Assembly: GCF_900963305.1 (NCBI RefSeq)
Contig: NC_042521.1
Span: forward strand, 1,317,428 to 1,381,427
Reading direction: 5' to 3'
Length of the DNA: 64,000 nt
Source of the DNA: Echeneis naucrates
Lineage: Eukaryota > Chordata > Actinopteri > Carangiformes > Echeneidae
This document shows, piece by piece, positions 51,753 through 63,078 of the stretch. Below the pieces are notes generated by a model. That model was not told the DNA's origin. It saw nothing but the letters and a program-made list of their open reading frames with translations, and ran no database searches. Position numbers and translations under genes: made by a program. Positions within the stretch are counted from its first letter, which is position 1. Every line of letters starts with the position of its first letter.

Positions 51753-52044
51753 CACAGTGATACAACGTCGTACAAAAACCTCCGTCAGCTGAAGAGGAAC
51801 TGATCTGAACCAACAGCTGCTCTGAAACTAAACTGAATAAAGTTTTGAACAAAACAAATATTCCAAATGTGACACTCAAATATGAATCTTCACATAATTT
51901 AAAGTCAGTACTTGAAAGTGTTTCTTAAAGACATTTTTAATGTCGGACAGTTGAAGTCGTTTTTAATGAGGACAAGAATGAAAAACTGAAGACCTAAGGC
52001 AGTGAGATATCCAGCAGAAATATCAGTGAATTCATGAACACAAT

Positions 52045-52494
52045 TGTTATGTCCTGATGGCAAGGGGTATCTTAGGACAAACAAGAAATACTTGTAGGTA
52101 TAATTATCAAATGAGGTATTTTAATAAGGTAGCTCAGGTCACCAAAAATAAATTCTGACACATCTAAGGATGATATCAGAAATAAGAGGAAACGATCCTC
52201 TCAAAAACAGGACGGTTAAGTAAGAACGATTAACTAATTCTAAAACACACAAAACTCTGACAACACAACGTCAGTTGCTGTCTCACTTCAAAGCCCACTG
52301 TCTAACACACGGTCAGCTTGCTGTTTGCCACTTCACTGGTGCTGCTGCCTCACTGGCAAGAGGGGAGAGAGAGAGAGCCACTTTCCCTCTGCTCTTCTTA
52401 TCCTTATGGGTCCAGCTGAGGGCAATCCTGCAATTAGCAGACACTCACACACAGACACTCCCACACAGGCAGACCTACAAAGAGGTCCGTAACA
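52045..52494 (-). mobile_element. Solo LTR (probably Ty3/Gypsy-like), fossil
   Basis: The 450-bp element begins TGTTATG and ends CGTAACA, with matching inverted ends. It is flanked by a perfect 5-bp duplication ACAAT (52040-52044 and 52495-52499). No internal retroviral genes are present, so it is a solo LTR left by recombination. The orientation is inferred from Gypsy-like ends on the minus strand. The intact target duplication suggests a fairly recent insertion. Confidence 0.75.
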
Positions 52495-52499
52495 ACAAT

Positions 52500-53540
52500 G
52501 ATATTTCTTCATCAGGACTGATGCATGAAAGAAGAAATCCCTCATGAAAATGTATTTAGGTCTGAACTTCAACTAAATGTTTGAAATCATGAAATAAAAC
52601 AGCTTCTCTTCATCCTTCCATTCCCATCTTGTTTCTGCCTGCTCTCAGAGACTTCTGCTAAACACAGTCAGGCCAGACGTTAGTGGTTCAGTTTCAACAT
52701 ATGATATTATCCATTAGTTTTGTTTTCTAATCAATAAAACTGTTCAGAAGAAAATCTGACTCTGACATGAATTCCAATCCTGCAGCTCCGAAAATACTGA
52801 AGAAGGAATCTGATGGTGTCCAAGAAAAGACAAAACCCCAGAGATAAATATGTCGTATGGAGTGTAGGGGACAGATAGGGTGCTTCTGAAAAAAAAAAAA
52901 AAAGGGGGGATAGGGTGAATGAAGTGTGAGAGAGAAGCGCCGGGTCAAAGTATTACACTGAATGCTGCTCAAATCTTGATGGGTCCAGTGGACGTAAAAA
53001 AAAACAAAACAAAACAGAGCTGTCTTATTTTGGTAAATCTGCAATGTGTGGTTGTTTTGAAAAAATGCATGAATGTATGTTGATCTGCACGGCTGGGCTG
53101 AAGTGAATGGATGAGAGAGAAGTGCTTTATGATTGAGGGGAGACCGTTGGAAGTGAACAAATAGAGCGAGGTGTTTAGGCCAGGTTGTGGTTCAGAGAGG
53201 AAATCGTGAAGTTAAAGTAAAGTTAAAACGTTAAAGGAAAATGGTGAATGAACAAAGAGGAACGCCTCCAGGCTCCTCCTAGTCTATATTTCTAGAACAT
53301 GCACTTCCACAAGAAGCAGCAGTCTGTAGCTCTGGTAGCTCTCAATATTTTTCACTAAATTTTACTTTATTTTTGTTGTATTTTTATTATTTTTTGTCAG
53401 TTACTGACGGATATTTCTGTGGGGAGAAGCGTTTACTCAAGAGAAGAGCTTCTTTCATGGAAAGTGGGCAAATCTGGAGGATACCACCCGATTCCAGCTG
53501 AGACAAAGAGGTGTTTTCTTGGTTGCCGTGCTGGTGCAAA
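52500..53540. other. Non-coding spacer
   Basis: It begins with IgL V2-downstream flank (to about 52600). The remainder has poly-A/T runs (52888-52904, 52997-53010) and nothing I recognise. Confidence 0.45.
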
Positions 53541-53559
53541 GGTGAAGGCTAGAAAATGG

Positions 53560-54080
53560 AGAAATAAGCCCTTTCTACATTGATCGTCATGGGAAATGTT
53601 AACTCTCTGCCCAGCAAACGTGATGAGATGGAGATACTGGTGAAGACTCATGTGTTTTACTGAAACCTGGTTGGTTCCTGTGTGGAACTACCTGGCTTCA
53701 CTCTCGTACGGATGGACAGAGACACTAAAGCTGGTGGAAAGAAGAAAGGAGGAGGACTGGCTTTATTACTGTCAAGGAGAAGATGTGCTGTCCAGATATT
53801 GAATTACTGGCAGTTGGTATGAGACCGTACTATGTACCAAGAGAATTCAGTCGTATCATTACAATACTGGTGCACATTCCAACCAAGGCAACTGCTGAAG
53901 TTCCATTTAAGTTCTCCAGGATACAGACTAAACAGATTTCAACTCCTGCTGACTGGATACTCACTCACCTCCCCATGTCTGAAAAATTTGTTGAGATTGT
54001 AGGATTCTCGGGAGTAAAGCAGCTAATTCCAATGACCGCTCCAGTGAAAACTGTCACAAATAATTCAAAAATCTAAGTTC
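53560..54080 (+). mobile_element. CR1/Rex-like LINE fragment, endonuclease part
   Basis: Frames read VNSLPSKRDEMEILVKTHVF, LPGFTLVRMDRDTKAGGKKK, GGGLALLLSRRRCA, then CCPDIELLAVGMRPYYVPRE. This is the N-terminal endonuclease region of a fish CR1/Rex-type element, with frameshifts. It belongs to the same broad group as 47880-49860 but is clearly a different copy. Confidence 0.7.
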
Positions 54081-54703
54081 CTATATTAGTGTCGAGCCAA
54101 ACCCCAATCAATTTATTAGGAAGAGATGCATTGCGTAAATTAAGAATTGAAATTTGGTGCTCTCCTTTGGGAGTTTATGGTGACAAAGTCGGCCTGGACG
54201 ATCAGATGTTGGTGAGAAAACAAACTGAAAGGGCTAAAGTTTATTGGTAGTTCTGTCTCTGACTACATTGTAAGTACAGCTGATGTGAATAAAGAGATTC
54301 CCCATCTGACACCTGTGTCCAGACAACCTTATTTCCTATTTCCCACATCTTTCCACCACAACAGGAGAAAACAACCTTTGTTGGAAAGCAACACCACAAG
54401 TCACATGGCAACAAAGAAATGAGAAAATGAATTAAACCAAGTTCTTCTAATCATTGAAAAAGAGAAGAACTGGTCAAAGAGCAAAGCTAAAATATTCAAC
54501 ACTCTTTATTCAAGCCGTCATAACAGTGTGTCAGTCAGTAACACTGTCAGTAACACAGGAGTCCCTGTTGGAGTCATCAGCTCATTTCCATAGAGACACT
54601 TTGCATCAGCAGCACCATGCTCCAGTGCTCTGGGAGACTTTATAGTCCTGACAGTTGAAGACTGGAGGACTGACAGCTTTTCCTTCATCACAACACAACA
54701 CAC

Positions 54704-55171
54704 ATGAAAAACATGACTCTGATCTCCGTCCTCATCTGGACTCTCCTCTGCTGCTGCTTCACAGGTAAAGTCCAGAGAATCAAACTCCTCTATGAACATC
54801 CGTCCCTCTGAAATGAAGCCCACAAAACCAGGTTTCTGTCTCTGTGTCCTCAGAGTCCAGAGGACAGGTCACAGTGACTCAGTCGCCTGGAGCACTGAGC
54901 TCTGCTGTGGGAGGCTCCGCCAGGATCACCTGTAGGACCAGTCAGAATGTTCATGGCTCAAACCACTTAGCCTGGTACCAACAGAGAGATGGAGAAAAAC
55001 CTAAACTCCTTATTTACGCTGCTTCCACTCGACCATCAGGGATTCCAACTCGTTTTACAGGAAGTGGATCAAACTCTGACTTCACTCTGACCATCAGTGG
55101 AGTCCAGACTGAAGATGCAGCAGTTTATTACTGTCAGAGTGAACACAACATCAACAGTCAGTGGGTGTTCA
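54704..55171 (+). CDS. IgL V segment, V1-7
   Basis: Leader 54704-54764, V exon 54854-55171. TQSPGAL framework 1, short CDR1 [12 protein letters not shown]2 [15 protein letters not shown] and CDR3 [13 protein letters not shown]. Signal: heptamer 55172-55178, spacer ATACAACATCGT, nonamer 55191-55199. Its upstream flank (from about 54434) matches the flank upstream of V1-1 (from about 28852). It is intact. Confidence 0.93.
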
Positions 55172-55509
55172 CACAGTGATACAACATCGTACAAAAACCT
55201 CGGTCAGCTAAAGAGGAACTGATCTGAACCAACAGCTGCTCTGAAACACAAACACTAGAGGTCTGACTGTGACATATTCTCATTTGAAAAGTTTTCATGT
55301 TACCTATTGTAAATAAAACAAGTTCACCAGAAAAGCAGTTAAAGGAAAAAAGTAGAAAAACATCTTAAAATCTTTTGATTCTTTCATCATCATCTTCACA
55401 ACAGGTTTCTTTAATCTGTGTATCTAAAGTCCGGTTTCATTTCATGTTTCATGTTTCTGACATGATTCTCCAAAAAGATGACGTGGTGATAGAAATGATA
55501 AAAACTTTC

Positions 55510-56080
55510 TGTAACGGGGTTGTTTACAAACCCAAACGCAGCACAAACAGCGATGGACAGTTGGTAATGACCTTTATTAGTGACCACAGCAGAAAAACAG
55601 ACGGATGGAGGATAAGCAGGAACAGAAGGCCTGGGGGAATGTCCAGAGGTGGTGGATGAATTCAGGGGTCCGTTGTGTAGAGCTGTAACCAGGGCAGGGG
55701 AGCAGACCAGAGCAATAGATGCTGCCTTGAACTCAGTGGAGGGTCGCAGAAGGTAAAGTATCCTCAGGAGCAGCTCACCAAGCAATTCCAGAGACAGAGG
55801 CTGAAAACGTGCTCGGAGACAGGCAGGGTCGGCAACAGGGAGTCAGTCCGGAAGTGAGTGCTGGAGAGTCCTGCATGAAGGCTAAAAACAATCTGGCAGC
55901 TGGATGAGTGTGAGGCTGGAGTCTATATACAGGGCTTGATTGGTGGAGATGAGCTGCAGGTGGGTGAAGACAGATGTGTAGAGTAAGCTAATGAGGGGGT
56001 GTGGCTTGGCAGGCAGAGTGAGGCCGGGGCAGGTGGGTGGAAAAGTACTGAATGTGGAGCTGGGTGACAGAACTGGGACA
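55510..56080 (-). mobile_element. Solo LTR (probably Ty3/Gypsy-like), fossil
   Basis: The 571-bp element runs from TGTAACG to GGGACA, flanked by a perfect 5-bp duplication CTTTC (55505-55509 and 56081-56085). On the minus strand a TATATA box (about 55922) precedes an AATAAA signal (about 55571), the order expected of an LTR. No internal genes are present. It is related to the partial copy at 63356. Confidence 0.7.
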
Positions 56081-56089
56081 CTTTCACAG

Positions 56090-56855
56090 AATGAATTCAT
56101 TTCTTATCGTGTTATTAAATCTGATCATAATACTGAAAATTATTTTATCCATCAAGATGAATTTGAAAATAAATTTCATCCAGCAGGACTCAGAATAAAT
56201 ATTCACACATTGAAATCACATTCATGTGATGATATTTTCATCTGAGCTTCATTTTTATTATTTTTACAAATATATTCATTCACCAAAGAAATACAAGACT
56301 TTTGTAAATTTATTTTTGTCATCATGCAGATTAAATTGATACCAAATAAAACTTTTTTAAATTCTGATATGAACCTTTAAGATTCAATCATCAGTTAAAT
56401 TATCTGAATTTCTAAAGAGCTCATAAAAACTCCTTCACTTGGTTTTGTTCATTGAATGTTTTCAGACATTTCATCAATGGCAGAATAACTCTGATCATAA
56501 AGAAGAAGCATATGATCTCATTGTATGTTGATGATACTCAGATATTTTTGTCTAATTCCCAAAACTGGACTCGTTCTTTAATGTGAACAAAAGCTTCCAT
56601 CTGTTTCCCAGCAGCATCTCTTCTTTTAGTCACAGATTGGTTCTTCTTACCTTCAGAAACTGTTGTTAAACACACTGTCAGCTTTGGCTTCAAGACTTAG
56701 TGGAGAAACTCTGACTCTGATGTGAGTGACAATCCTCCACAGAAATCTAATAATACAGAAGAAGGCAAAACATAATCCAGTGAAATGTTTCAGTTCAAGG
56801 AAATCTTTATTGTCTTTATCTTTATAGCAACAAACCATCTTTTTTTGTTTTTTTT
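56090..56855. other. AT-rich spacer with a possible reverse-transcriptase trace
   Basis: A short frame near 56513-56560 reads MISLYVDDTQIFLSNS, which resembles a reverse-transcriptase YVDD box. The neighbourhood shows no further support. The rest is AT-rich and unrecognised. Confidence 0.3.
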
Positions 56856-57056
56856 TTAACAAAACTTCTTAAAAATAAGAACCAACAAATTGTGATGATC
56901 AGATTGATCCAAGTCCCTGTTGGAGTCAGTCAGCTCATTTCCATAGAGACACTTTGCATCAGCAGCACCATGCTCCAGTGCTCTGGGAGACTTTATAGTC
57001 CTGACAGTTGAAGACTGGAGGACTGACAGCTTTTCCTTCATCACAACACAACACAC

Positions 57057-57530
57057 ATGAAAAACATGACTCTGATCTCCGTCCTCATCTGGACTCTCCT
57101 CTGCTGCTGCTTCACAGGTAAAGTCCAGAGAATCAAACTCCTCTATGAACATCCGTCCCTCTGAAATGAAGCCCACAAAACCAGGTTTCTGTCTCTGTGT
57201 CCTCAGAGTCCAGAGGACAGGTCACAGTGACTCAGCCTGGAGCACTGAGCTCTGCTGTGGGAGGCTCCGCCAGGATCACCTGTAGGACCAGTCAGAATGT
57301 TAATGTTTACAACAACAACCACATTTTAGCCTGGTACCAACAGAGAGATGGAGAAAAACCTAAACTCCTTATTTACTATGCTTCCACTCGAGCATCAGGG
57401 ATTCCAGAACGTTTTACAGGAAGTGGATCAAACTCTGACTTCACTCTGACCATCAGTGGAGTCCAGACTGAAGATGCAGCAGTTTATTACTGTCAGAGTG
57501 AACACAACATCAACAGTCAGTGGGTGTTCA
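57057..57530 (+). CDS. IgL V segment, V1-8 (unit 3)
   Basis: Leader 57057-57117, V exon 57207-57530. It is the serine-less type (TQPGAL) with the long CDR1 [12 protein letters not shown], the only such combination in the window. CDR2 YASTRAS, CDR3 [13 protein letters not shown]. Signal: heptamer 57531-57537, spacer ATACAACGTCGT, nonamer 57550-57558. It is intact. Confidence 0.93.
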
Positions 57531-58557
57531 CACAGTGATACAACGTCGTACAAAAACCTCGGTCAGCTGAAGAGGAACTGATCTGAACCAACAGCTGCTC
57601 TGAAACACAAACACTAGAGGTCTGACTGTGACATATTCTCATGTTGAAAAGTCTGCTGTGTTAGAGAAACTATTTATTTAATTTAGTATGAAAGTATGAA
57701 AAGAGTATGAAAGATTTCCTCATTTCAAAATTCACATAGCAACGAAATGAAAAACTCTGACTTGACATCAAAAGTTATTAAACTTCTCATAGTTTGAATC
57801 TTTATATATAATAAAAACATTTAATGAACACAAAGAAAACCACACAAATGATGAACACAACTTCTGCACTCATATTGATGTTACAAAATCACCATCAAAC
57901 ACAGTCAACATCCCTGAGAGCTAATCCAGAACTGACACGAGTCACTGTGAGTTTCATGGACCGGCTGTTTCTATTCAGACGTCAGCAGTCGGACAGCAGA
58001 CATTTAACGCTTTCACAAGAAAACACACTGAAGACAAACTGCTGATCAGAGCGTCTTTATTGTCATGAAATATGGAACACGTCAGCGTTACGAGAAGCAA
58101 AAAGCTCAATGAAAAGATATAAAAGCAAAGTTAAAGAGAAACAGAGACAGAGAGTTCCAAAGTGAGAGCAGAGTTACTGGATGTCTCTGTATGCTGATGA
58201 TACCACACTTTATATATCTGATCCAGAGATGAGGCAGATTTCAATCCTTCAACATGAAACAATCAAATCTGACTCAATCATTTCATCTACAGGGTTCATT
58301 TAGGAGAAGAGATGAATCAGGTTTTATTTCAGGTCACTCAGAAAGTTTGACCATCTGTTGATGTTCGAAAAACTCCAGATGGACACAGAATTTATTTGAT
58401 GAACAGATCTTTATTTTCTGAAATAGTGACATTACAAATGTTACAGAAAACTAGAAAACATATCTGAGAGAAAGACAGAAAATGAGAAAGAGACGAAGAT
58501 GGCGTTACATGGAGCAGAATGAAACCAGCAGCAGAGACCAGCTCGGTTGGATCCAGA

Positions 58558-58886
58558 CTAGGAACACTGGCCTTTACTCAGAGTCTCTGAGACCGCAGCC
58601 TGGGAGCCCTGGGTGGCCTCGCAGGTCACAGAGTCCAGGCTGGTCCACTGGTCTTTAGTGAGACTCAGGGTGCTGGTCCAGCTGTAGAGGCCGTCCTTCC
58701 CCACCACCCCCCGGCTCTGGTCCCCGCTGCTGCTGCTGATGCTGCCGCCCCGCCCCACCTTCCAGGACAGGGTCCAGCCTGAGGGGAAGCCCTTGTCGGC
58801 CAGGCACATGAGCGTGGCCTTCCCGTTGTCTTTGTCCAGCTCCTTCCTGGAGGGGGGCAGCACCCTCAGGGTGGGACGGGTGTCAC
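58558..58886 (-). CDS. IgL constant-region exon, C3 (unit 3)
   Basis: The 329-nt exon is nearly identical to C2, with the [10 protein letters not shown] loop; it shares KELDKDNGK with C1. Conserved cysteines ([14 protein letters not shown]) and the terminal GQCS are present. Transcription is leftward from J1/J2 at 59729 and 60096. Confidence 0.93.
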
Positions 58887-59728
58887 CTAGAAGACACCAA
58901 TCAGATTAGAGGACGGGGAGCGGACAGCTGTCAATCAAACAGCAGACACTTGGACACCTTGACTGTGTGAGAGCTGATTTAGTCCCTGAAGGAGTTTCTG
59001 TCAGATGGTTTTTCTGCTCCACCGGTCATTGACTCACACATTGTTTCACTTCCCTTTAAGAAGCCTCTCATGCACATCAGCACAGAGACAATCATCAGAC
59101 AGTTTGAGCTGAAATATATCAAAGTACACTGGAAACACAAAAGATGATTTTACATTTCAACAGCTGCATTTTACCCTCGTCTATATCGCACTATTTCATG
59201 GAGACTTTTCTAAAAGACAAAAACTGTTTTTTTAGGAATCTCTTCAAAGTCCTGGTTGGTTTATGATGAAACACATTTAGGGATAAAACTATTAAAGCAC
59301 AACAGTTAATCAGATCTACTGTGAAAAGCTCCAATATCACATAAAAACAGACGGCTGAATTTAAAAGTCAGACATAAACAAAGAGAAGCCAGCGACTTCA
59401 GAAAAGTTCAGTCACACTGTTCAGAATAACTTTAACTGAACGGCACAAAAGTTTCAGAGGGAAAGATGTTGCTGATTGTTGCTGTTTAATCTTTGCTGCT
59501 GCTCAGATTGTTCACATTTCACTAATTAACCGCAACAAGAAAAGAAAAGTTCAGAGAATCTGCTTCAAGTTCAGCTTCAGGGTCAAAGAGGAGAAACCAA
59601 GAAGAAAATAGAGATTTGAAAGAGTTTTAGATCAGACAAAGGGAAATTTACATCCTCTACAAATGTTCAGACACAGAAAAGGAGACCTGAACACACAAAA
59701 CATTATTAATATTGAAGCAGAAACTTAC

Positions 59729-59766
59729 TTCCAACATCCAGTCTGGTTCCTCCACCAAAAGTCAAC
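59729..59766 (-). CDS. IgL J1, unit 3
   Basis: It encodes [12 protein letters not shown] with a GTAAGT donor. Signal: heptamer 59767-59773, spacer 59774-59796, nonamer 59797-59805. Its 3' half (LDVG) is J2-like, unlike J1 of unit 2 (LEFG), which suggests exchange between J1 and J2. Confidence 0.92.
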
Positions 59767-60095
59767 CACAGTGATACAAACTCATTGAGCCGTCGTACAA
59801 AAACCTCTGACTGTACAGAGACACGGCTCTCTGAGTCTGACTGACTGAACTAAAACTACAAACTCTGAAGATGCTGCTTTACTTCACATTTCTGAAATAA
59901 GGATTCATCCTCTGCTTTAATATTTGATTTTCACAATTTATTTACAGAAAAATTACTTTTTACAATCATGCAAAAATGAAGTTGGTTCCAAAATAATCCT
60001 GAGAAAGCATCTTCTGTTCTTTACATGTTAAATATGAAGGAAGTAAAAAGAGAAGCAGCTGATGAATTAAAACAGTTCATAAAGAATTGACTTAC

Positions 60096-60133
60096 TTCCA
60101 ACATCCAGTCTGGTTCCTCCACCGAACGTGTTC
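60096..60133 (-). CDS. IgL J2, unit 3
   Basis: It encodes [12 protein letters not shown] with a GTAAGT donor. Signal: heptamer 60134-60140, spacer 60141-60163, nonamer 60164-60172. The first codon differs from J2 of unit 2 (Asn for Tyr). Confidence 0.92.
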
Positions 60134-60664
60134 CACAGTGATACAAACTCATTGAGCCGTCGTACAAAAACCTCTGACTGTACAGAGACACGGCTCTCTG
60201 AGTCTGAAACAAACAAACTCAACTAAATTCACCTCCAATATTTTGGCTGCCTGCCTGAGAAAGACTGAAATTCAATATAACACATTTCTGTTTCTTTACA
60301 TCGGAAAGACTTTTGTAGAATTTATAATATGTGATAGAATTGGAAACAGTAACAGACCAAAAGTTGGATATCACCACAGTAGACACATCCAGTATCCTGA
60401 ACAAAGAAATGCTCATAAATGATAGAAAAGACTTTTGCTGTAAAGAATAGAACATTTTTCTGATGTGAATGACTGAATGTCACCAGAACGTAAAGATCCT
60501 AAAACAAACAGTAAATCTGTCTAAAAAGGACGACAGAATATGTTGAAGTGTGCATTAAATGAAAGCTTTCAAATCTTTAATGTCAGCATAAACAAACACA
60601 AACACTCTGATCAAACTAGATTATATTGAGGGGAATCATGTTGATGTCATCATAAAACAGGCTG

Positions 60665-60845
60665 AAACTTTTCAAACCTTCTGTGTCCTCCACAACAATC
60701 AGCCATGACATCATGACCTCCTGACCCCACATGGATGGAGGACCTAAAGTTTCCCAGCAGGACATTGTCCAAAGCATCACACTGTCTGCACCAGCTGGTC
60801 TTCTTCCCACAATGCATCTTGGTGTGATGTCTTCCTCAGGTAGTG

Positions 60846-60880
<35 letters not shown>

Positions 60881-61184
60881 GTCAAAGAAAACCTGATCCA
60901 TCAGACCGGACCACCTTGTTCCATGGCCCCGTGGTCCGGTTCTGATGCTCATACGTCCATTGTAGGAGGTTCTGGTGGTGGACTGGGGTCAGCATGGACA
61001 CCCTGACCGGTCTGCAGCTCCACCACAAACTGTGATGGTCTGTGTGTTCCCACAGCTTTCTGTCAGAACCAGCATGAACTTCTTCAACAGGTCTTCTGTT
61101 GGATCAGACCACACGGTCCATCAATGGGTCCTGATCCAGGACCATGTGGTTCAGTGGTTTTCCTTTCCTGGAACACCTTGGTAG
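60665..61184 (-). mobile_element. Tc1/mariner transposase relic, unit 3
   Basis: Same relic as in units 1 and 2. The CA run (60848-60878) is pure here and the GACCATCCGGATGAT stretch next to it is lost. Confidence 0.8.
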
Positions 61185-61511
61185 GTCCTGGCTGCTGCAG
61201 AGAGGAACCTCCCACAGAGCTGCAGTTTGGTTTTCATCAAAGTCTCTCGAGTTACTGAAAAAAATATTTAAAAAAATATATAAAATTATTATTTTTTATT
61301 AACTTTTTTTTTTTTTTAACTTCTTAAAAATAACAACCAACAAATTGTGATGATCAGATTGATCCAAGTCCCTGTTGGAGTCAGTCAGCTCATTTCCATA
61401 GAGACACTTTGCATCAGCAGCACCATGCTCCAGTGCTCTGGGAGACTTTATAGTCCTGACAGTTGAAGACTGGAGGACTGACAGCTTTTCCTTCATCACA
61501 ACACAACACAC

Positions 61512-61976
61512 ATGAAAAACATGACTCTGATCTCCGTCCTCATCTGGACTCTCCTCTGCTGCTGCTTCACAGGTAAAGTCCAGAGAATCAAACTCCTCTA
61601 TGAACATCCGTCCCTCTGAAATGAAGCCCACAAAACCAGGTTTCTGTCTCTGTGTCCTCAGAGTCCAGAGGACAGGTCACAGTGACTCAGCCTGGAGCAC
61701 TGAGCTCTGCTGTGGGAGGCTCCGCCAGGATCACCTGTAGGACCAGTCAGAATGTTTATAACTCAAACTTCTTAGCCTGGTACCAACAGAGAGATGGAGA
61801 AAAACCTAAACTCCTTATTTACGCTGCTTCCACTCGACCATCAGGGATTCCAACTCGTTTTACAGGAAGTGGATCAAACTCTGACTTCACTCTGACCATC
61901 AGTGGAGTCCAGACTGAAGATGCAGCAGTTTATTACTGTCAGAGTTATCACTACATCAACAGTCAGAATGTGTTCA
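61512..61976 (+). CDS. IgL V segment, V1-9 (unit 3)
   Basis: Leader 61512-61572, V exon 61652-61976. Serine-less framework 1 (TQPGAL), short CDR1 [12 protein letters not shown]2 [15 protein letters not shown] and CDR3 [13 protein letters not shown]. Signal: heptamer 61977-61983, spacer AAAAAGCGTCGT, nonamer 61996-62004. It is intact. Confidence 0.93.
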
Positions 61977-62082
61977 CACAGTGAAAAAGCGTCGTACAAA
62001 AACCTCCCTCAGTCAGACTGAACAGAAACTGAACTGACTGCTGCAGCTGGAAGATACTGCAGAGACTGATACAGTTCACTGA

Positions 62083-62118
<36 letters not shown>

Positions 62119-62523
62119 TTCATATTATTTCCCTCCTTCCATCTCTTTGGAAATTCATCTCCATCAGGCCTCATTAATCCAACTCATCATAAAATCAGCC
62201 TGTTTGCTGATGACTCCCTGTTATATATCACAGAATCCTCGTCTCCTCTTCATCAATAGATTCATCAGATCAGAGGTTAAAGCTGGATTTCTGCTTTCTT
62301 CCTCCTGTCCTGTTTGTTAAAATCCACATTTTGATGAAGAGGTCCACTGTGATTGGACATCAGGAGTCCTGATGGAAACATCATGATGTGTTGAGGACAG
62401 CTACACTTCACTGACTCTGTGTGTTTGCATATGTGTCCTGCCTCTCTGCTGCAGCCGTTAAGAGACCAGTGTTGATCAGTGTCTGTCCAGGCCTTTCAGA
62501 GACACCCACACGCCGGCAGCACC

Positions 62524-63078
62524 ATGATGATGTCACTGACTCTACTGCTGGCCACCCTGGGGCTCCTTGTTCAGGGTGAGACTCTCTTCTGAAAACTGGG
62601 CTTCAGGATGCAACCGGGTTCACCTCAGTGATGTTCTGCTGACTGAAACGAGCAGCGTTGACCTTCTTCCATCTGTTCTCCGTGTTAAAGAAATCATCCT
62701 CTTCTGTTTGGATGTCCATCATCTTTGTCCAAGCTGGATTTGTCTCAATGACCTTCTCCTCTTTTTCATGTTTTCCAGGTTCATCAGGAGAAATCACCCT
62801 GACTCAGTCTCCTGGAGCTAAGTCTGTTAGTCCAGGTCAGACCGTCTCTATCAGCTGTAAAGCCAGTTCAAGTGTCAGTAACGACATTCACTGGTACCTT
62901 CAGAAACCTGGAGAAACCCCCAAACTCCTGATTTATTCTGCTACAACCCGTCAGTCTGGAGTTCCAGAGCGTTTTCGTGGCAGTTATTCAAACACAGACT
63001 TCACTCTGACCATCAGTGGAGTTCAGACTGAAGATGCAGGAGTTTATTACTGTCAGCAGGATTACAGCTTCCCGTTCA
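62524..63078 (+). CDS. IgL V segment, V2-4 (unit 3)
   Basis: Leader 62524-62575, V exon 62779-63078. CDR1 [24 protein letters not shown]2 [16 protein letters not shown] (Arg where the other V2 have Ser), CDR3 QQDYSFPFT. Signal: heptamer 63079-63085, spacer ATACAACGTCGT, nonamer 63098-63106. It is intact. Confidence 0.93.

Noticed and set aside
56513-56560. YVDD reverse-transcriptase box as proof of a retroelement
   Set aside because: Only about 16 residues match and the flanks show no further domain, so it is kept only as a weak trace.
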